The notes under the pieces are model-generated. The model saw nothing but the letters and a program-made list of their open reading frames with translations, was not told the origin of the DNA and made no database searches. Positions 60,046 through 64,000 of a stretch of DNA of 64,000 bases are shown in pieces. Source of the stretch: Candidatus Methanosuratincola subterraneus (GTDB lineage Archaea; Thermoproteota; Methanomethylicia; Methanomethylicales; Methanomethylicaceae); the NCBI GenBank assembly GCA_004028775.1, contig RXGA01000002.1, positions 248,001-312,000 on the forward strand, written 5' to 3'. The position numbers and the translations under genes are program-made. Positions within the stretch are counted from its first letter, which is position 1, and every line of letters begins with the position of its first letter.

Positions 60046-61993
60046 GGGTTTCCTTCATCCTTTCTTTCTTGTACTCCTCAAAGAGGGCCCTGATCCTGTC
60101 CGGGCGCGACTTCATACCACCTTCCATGGCGGAGCACCCCTCGCGGATCATCTTCTCGAGGGACTCCCTTTCGATCACCAGCGTTTCGTCTACAACAAAG
60201 CCGTCATTCTTGCCCCTGACCGCAAAGGGCACCCCCAATTCCCAAAGCCTTGATTGCACGCCTGCGCTGGGCTGATCGTCGAGGATCAGGAACACGTTGC
60301 CGAAAGGCTTGAAAGCCGATTCGAGATCGCCTTCCGCCGGAGATATGGATTCAAGGTAGATCAAGGCTCGCCCGCCGACCTCTTCCGGCGGCGGCACCGC
60401 CTCGGCGATCCTCCTTGCCCGCCTTACGGGGATTGATCGCCCCTCGGCTATCGTGCAGATCGCAGACCTCAGCCGCTGCCGCTCGGACTTGAGCGAGTCC
60501 ACCTCTGCCCTGAGCCGGGTTGTCTCGTCTAGAAGTGACTTGATCCTCCTTTCGAGCTCGTAGCTCTCCAAAGCCCGGGGCTGCCTGTACTCGAGGCGCG
60601 TGAGCCGCATCTCATCCTCGAGCTCTTCTATCCTTGAGGACAGCTGCCGGATCTTTTCTATCAGCGCATCCCTCTCAGTGCGGAGATCCTCGAACTTCGA
60701 CTCGAGGATCCTTATCCTCTCGCGCTCCCCGCTCGCCCTCGCCTTCTTGGCGGCCGGCCGCACAGGATTGGGCGACCGGCTCCTGGAAATGGCGTCGCTT
60801 ATGCTGATCCCCCTGATCACAAGCGCCTTCACCTCTTCAAGGTCCACCTGATCGCTGCTTGCGCGCGCATGCGAGGCGCACTGCTCAAGCTTGTTCCTGA
60901 ATGAGGAGAATGCCTTGAAGGCCGCGGCGAGTGAGTCCCTCTGGTGCGCGTCCTCAACAACTATCCCCTGCTCGTCGGAGAGGATCCCAGCAATCTCGGA
61001 CTTCTCAGAGGTCCGCATCGGGCGGTCGGGGGAGAAGACCATTGCGCTGTGCACCGCCGCGAGCTTCGTGACCATGTCAGGAGGCGGAGAGACGTCGCTT
61101 GCAAAGACTAGAGCCCTACCCAGCGAGGCAAGGCTCCTCGCTATCTGCCCCCTCGTCATTCCCCTCCCGCTCATGAGGCGGAGTACCCGACCGTTCAGAT
61201 CCATCACGGCGACCCCAGTGACCATGCCAGGGTCGACGCCCACGATCAGGTATCTTTTGACTGCCTCTCTCCTGCTCTCCTCAAGCAAGGGCATATACTC
61301 AAATGACTTTGTGTAAAGCGGGGTTATTTTAACATTCACGCTCGAGGTCCTGATCTGGCGGACTATACCGAATAGCTGGTTCCTCGGGGAATACACCGTG
61401 AAGGAGGCGCCGACGACCCCGTGCGCCCCTTTTTTAATCGCGAGGTCGAACTCAATCCCCTTGGACTCAAGGGCAGACTTGACCCCTTCAACAAGGCTCT
61501 GGACGGCCCCCTCGACGCTCCGCCTGTACCGCTCTGAGCTCATGCCGCCTGGCCCGTACCGGCGCTTCCTCGATATGGTTATCCTCGTCTCCGGTCCATA
61601 AACCCTCACGGCGAAGCCGATCCCTGCGGCTGCCGCCCTGGCACATGCTTCTGCAGATTTGAGGGGGTTCAGCTTTTCCCCGTCCGAGAAGCCTATCCGC
61701 TTGCCTACTGCCGAGAGGGGTAGGAAACCCTCCTTCGGGGATCCGGTCACTTGGACGAGTTCGGCCTTCAGCAATTTACCGGCAAAGCGCCTGATCTCGC
61801 CCTCGTCGCCGATCTCGTAGATGTTGTCAACAGCCACAGCATCGACCTCAAAATCGAGGGCTGCCTTTGTCACCTCATCCGGACTCATAAGCTCGCGCCT
61901 GAGCAGGACCTCGCCGCCGCGCATGATCACTGCGGAAAAGCCCTTCCCGGATGGGTGGCGGTCGATGCCAATGACTTTCGAGTACTTAATCAT
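60005..61993 (-). CDS. DUF460-family RNase H-fold nuclease-like protein
   Basis: 662 residues. N-terminal domain: KVIGIDRHPSGKGFSAVIMRG and AVAVDNIYEIG; a second RNase H-like domain begins LIVGVDPGMVTGVAVMDLNGRV with Asp residues in the expected positions. A long coiled coil (about 425-545, KFEDLRTERDALIEKIRQL) precedes a C-terminal domain. This archaeal family (COG2433) is predicted to act on nucleic acids but has no established function. ATG at 61993. Overlaps mat at the 3-prime end. Confidence 0.88.
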   Translation of the reverse strand: MIKYSKVIGIDRHPSGKGFSAVIMRGGEVLLRRELMSPDEVTKAALDFEVDAVAVDNIYEIGDEGEIRRFAGKLLKAELVQVTGSPKEGFLPLSAVGKRIGFSDGEKLNPLKSAEACARAAAAGIGFAVRVYGPETRITISRKRRYGPGGMSSERYRRSVEGAVQSLVEGVKSALESKGIEFDLAIKKGAHGVVGASFTVYSPRNQLFGIVRQIRTSSVNVKITPLYTKSFEYMPLLEESRREAVKRYLIVGVDPGMVTGVAVMDLNGRVLRLMSGRGMTRGQIARSLASLGRALVFASDVSPPPDMVTKLAAVHSAMVFSPDRPMRTSEKSEIAGILSDEQGIVVEDAHQRDSLAAAFKAFSSFRNKLEQCASHARASSDQVDLEEVKALVIRGISISDAISRSRSPNPVRPAAKKARASGERERIRILESKFEDLRTERDALIEKIRQLSSRIEELEDEMRLTRLEYRQPRALESYELERRIKSLLDETTRLRAEVDSLKSERQRLRSAICTIAEGRSIPVRRARRIAEAVPPPEEVGGRALIYLESISPAEGDLESAFKPFGNVFLILDDQPSAGVQSRLWELGVPFAVRGKNDGFVVDETLVIERESLEKMIREGCSAMEGGMKSRPDRIRALFEEYKKERMKETLRRGSLSSQELPL

Positions 61994-62172
61994 AACGGAT
62001 CAACTAAAAGCATATATATTACAATGTAACCGAGTGTATACGAGAACCTGACGCTTATTAAAATTTGTCGTTGTAGTTTTTCATATTTTCTAATTGCCCC
62101 TAATCACTGTGACGAAACATTTAAAAGATAGACTCTTTCGCATATTATTTGAGAATAAAAAAGGTGTTAAGT

Positions 62173-62478
62173 ATGAGCGGAGTAATTGAAAAAACAGAAA
62201 ATGAAGGAAACATAATGACTGTGGAAGGGGAAAACATCGCCAAGGTTGCAATGGCTCTCTCATCCCCGACAAGGATACAGATACTCAACTTCATAAAGTC
62301 CAGGGAGGTCGACATGCAAGAGATCGCAGAGCTGATAAAGCAGAGCAAGGCGAATGCCAGCGCACAGATGAGGATACTCGAGGAAGTGGGCCTTGTCAAG
62401 ACCTCCTACAAGCCGGGGATAAGAGGAGTGAAGAAGGTCTGCAGCACTGACGTTAAGGAGATTAGGTTCAAGTTCTAA
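62173..62478 (+). CDS. ArsR-type winged-helix regulator
   Basis: 101 residues. HTH region: ALSSPTRIQILNFIKSREVDMQEIAEL and KANASAQMRILEEVGLVKTSYKPG, typical of ArsR/SmtB. No metal-ligand Cys cluster is visible. ATG 62173 after AAAGGTGTT. A TATA (CATTTAAAAG) lies near 62116. It lies between DUF460 and CTP synthase, all in different directions, so its target is not evident. Confidence 0.87.
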   Translation: MSGVIEKTENEGNIMTVEGENIAKVAMALSSPTRIQILNFIKSREVDMQEIAELIKQSKANASAQMRILEEVGLVKTSYKPGIRGVKKVCSTDVKEIRFKF

Positions 62479-62587
62479 ACTTGGGTCTTATTTCCTTAAT
62501 TCTTCAATCCCCTCACCTGCTTACTTAAATAGGCAGGAAAATTCCTAATACTTGTTTTATCACCGCTGATCCGTCAGCCAATGGAGA

Positions 62588-64000
62588 TCAGGCTGATAGA
62601 CAGGCAGGCTTCCCTGCGGCAGCGCTTACGAACCCCAGATACGGCATGGATGGCCTGCCCGGCCTGGACCTGAACTCTGGGTGAGACTGGGTGCCAAGGA
62701 AGAACGGGTGATCGGGCAGCTCTAGGAACTCCACCCTCCTCCTGTCCTCGGACCAGCCGCTGAAGACCATGCCGCTCTCGCTGAGAGGCCCCCAGTACTT
62801 CGGGTTGACCTCGTACCTGTGCCGGTGCCTCTCGACGACAACATCTGAGTTGTACAGGCGGTGGACCATTGTCCCGGGCTCCACGAGTATCCTGTAGGAT
62901 CCCAGCCGCATCGTCCCCCCTAGCATTTGGAGCTGCTTCTGCTCAGGCAGGAGATCGATCACAGGGTGGGGGGTCTTCGGGTCAACCTCGGTGGTATTCG
63001 CGCCCTCGAGACCGAGAACATTCCTTGCATACTCGACAACTGCGAGCTGGAAGCCGTAGCAGATCCCGAGGAGCGGCTTCTTGTTCACGCGGGCATAGTG
63101 CACGGCGCGTATCTTCCCCTCCGTCCCCCTCGACCCGAAGCCAGGGAGTATCATGATGCCATCGTATCCGCCGAGCTGCTCAACCTTCGAAGGATCCTTC
63201 TCAAACTGGGTCGTCTCGACCCAATCCGTAGATACACGGCAGCCGACTTTGGCTCCAGCGTGCTTCAGGGCCTCGGTTATGCTAACATACGAGTCGGAAA
63301 GCTTCGTGTACTTCCCGCACATGGCAATCTTCAGTGGGGTCGAGGCCTTCATGAACTCGTCCACTATGGAGATCCACGGCGCCCAGTCAGGGGTCCTGCC
63401 GTTGAGCGCCAGTTTCTTTACGATGTACTCGCCCATGCCCTGCTCGTCGAGGTTCATCGGGATCTGGTAGAGGCATTCAGCATCATAGGATGTGAAGACG
63501 GCCTCGATGGGAACGCTGCCGAAGAGCGCTATCTTCCGCCTGACGTCATTGTCCAAGGGGACCCTGCACCTAGCCACAATGATGTCAGGCTGGATGCCTA
63601 TCCGCCTCATCTCCTGGACGCTGTGCTGGCAGGGCTTGCTCTTCTGCTCGTTCGTTGAGTTGAGGATCGGCACGAGCGCGACATGGACGAAGAGCGTGTC
63701 GCCTGGATCCTCCTCTAGCCGCATCTGCCTGACAGCCTCCAGGAACGGGAGCCCCTCGATGTCCCCTATGGTCCCGCCTATCTCGACCAGGAAGACGTCT
63801 GCACCGGAGGATTTGGCGGCCGACCTGATGGCGCCCTTGATCTCGTCGGTCACGTGGGGGATTATCTGCACGCACTGACCGAGGTACTCCCCCTTCCGCT
63901 CCTTCTCTATCACTGCAGCGTAGACTTTGCCTGTCGTGATGTTGCTAAGCTTAGAGAGGTTTATGTCAAGGAACCTCTCGTAGTGCCCGAGGTCGAGGTC
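62588..64000 (-). CDS. pyrG: CTP synthase (partial, N-terminus beyond window)
   Basis: About 470 residues visible. N-terminal amidoligase part: GGTIGDIEGLPFLEA, SLDNDVRRK-like PLDNDVRRKIALF. Glutaminase part from about residue 300: ILPGFGSRGTEGKI, nucleophile GICYGFQLAVVE and catalytic His in GTQSHPEFRSRP. The nucleophile elbow is CYGFQ rather than the common CLGMQ. The frame is open to base 64000, continuing DLDLGHYERFLDINLSK. Confidence 0.95.
   Translation of the reverse strand, partial: DLDLGHYERFLDINLSKLSNITTGKVYAAVIEKERKGEYLGQCVQIIPHVTDEIKGAIRSAAKSSGADVFLVEIGGTIGDIEGLPFLEAVRQMRLEEDPGDTLFVHVALVPILNSTNEQKSKPCQHSVQEMRRIGIQPDIIVARCRVPLDNDVRRKIALFGSVPIEAVFTSYDAECLYQIPMNLDEQGMGEYIVKKLALNGRTPDWAPWISIVDEFMKASTPLKIAMCGKYTKLSDSYVSITEALKHAGAKVGCRVSTDWVETTQFEKDPSKVEQLGGYDGIMILPGFGSRGTEGKIRAVHYARVNKKPLLGICYGFQLAVVEYARNVLGLEGANTTEVDPKTPHPVIDLLPEQKQLQMLGGTMRLGSYRILVEPGTMVHRLYNSDVVVERHRHRYEVNPKYWGPLSESGMVFSGWSEDRRRVEFLELPDHPFFLGTQSHPEFRSRPGRPSMPYLGFVSAAAGKPACLSA

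Overview
This is archaeal DNA. The window encodes a TATA-binding protein, Alba, an LSm protein, a Cdc48/VAT ATPase, an archaeal-type ATP-dependent DNA ligase, an archaeal-type S-adenosylmethionine synthetase, cupin-type glucose-6-phosphate isomerase, a DUF460 nuclease-like protein, and TATA-box promoters with GGTGATC/GGAGG-like ribosome sites. Coding density is high, G+C is moderately high, TTG and GTG starts are frequent, and many genes overlap by 4 bases. A TACK-related anaerobe (for example Methanomethylicia, Bathyarchaeia or Korarchaeia) is plausible, but the window has no rRNA or methanogenesis gene to settle this. I saw no tRNA, rRNA, insertion sequence or CRISPR array.

Layout. 1-3.2 kb: nitrate/sulfonate/taurine-type ABC importer (its ATPase runs off the left edge) with a DUF4443-like regulator. 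3.4-5.1 kb: DUF2124 protein, gamma carbonic anhydrase-like protein and two small unknown genes. 5.2-8.7 kb: pyruvate:ferredoxin oxidoreductase operon (porGDAB) with a coupled Sec11-type signal peptidase. 8.8-14.3 kb: TBP, AhpD-like protein, LeuA/CimA-type synthase, and a divergent Cdc48/Hsp20 pair. 14.5-17.8 kb: gatCAB. 17.9-24.4 kb: indolepyruvate oxidoreductase iorAB, translationally coupled to a secreted papain-like protease, with a divergent ADP-forming acyl-CoA synthetase beta subunit. 24.5-30.7 kb: PfkB kinase, the only gene-free stretch over 300 bases, a probable S-layer protein, two tandem RHH-like paralogues and a membrane-anchored caspase/CHAT-like protein. 30.9-33.8 kb: cobalamin/siderophore-type ABC importer. 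33.8-38.8 kb: sugar-phosphate cluster (pgi, pgk, gap, usp, pmm/pgm). 39-49.5 kb: TRAM protein, DNA ligase, HAD phosphatase, surface transglutaminase-like protein, glycosyltransferase, AMMECR1, Mut7-C and three CBS proteins. 49.6-53.8 kb: RqcH/NEMF, possible EMC6-like protein, class I fumarase. 53.9-57.2 kb: an aldehyde ferredoxin oxidoreductase fused to 3-hexulose-6-phosphate synthase, divergent MoaD, and a frameshifted Alba. 57.2-64 kb: methyltransferase, LSm, MAT, DUF460, ArsR-type regulator and CTP synthase (runs off the right edge).

How it fits together. The gene set suggests an anaerobe running ferredoxin-linked 2-oxoacid metabolism (Por, Ior, Acd), peptide use through secreted proteases, and Embden-Meyerhof sugar-phosphate interconversion. 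The most notable object is the tungsten-enzyme/HPS fusion at 53.9-56.4 kb. It looks like one polypeptide that makes or uses formaldehyde (HPS) and oxidises it to formate with ferredoxin (AOR). This would be a formaldehyde-containment solution for the reverse ribulose monophosphate pathway, analogous in logic to Fae-HPS but built from an unrelated partner. Its promoter appears shared with moaD, which would supply the pterin cofactor pathway.
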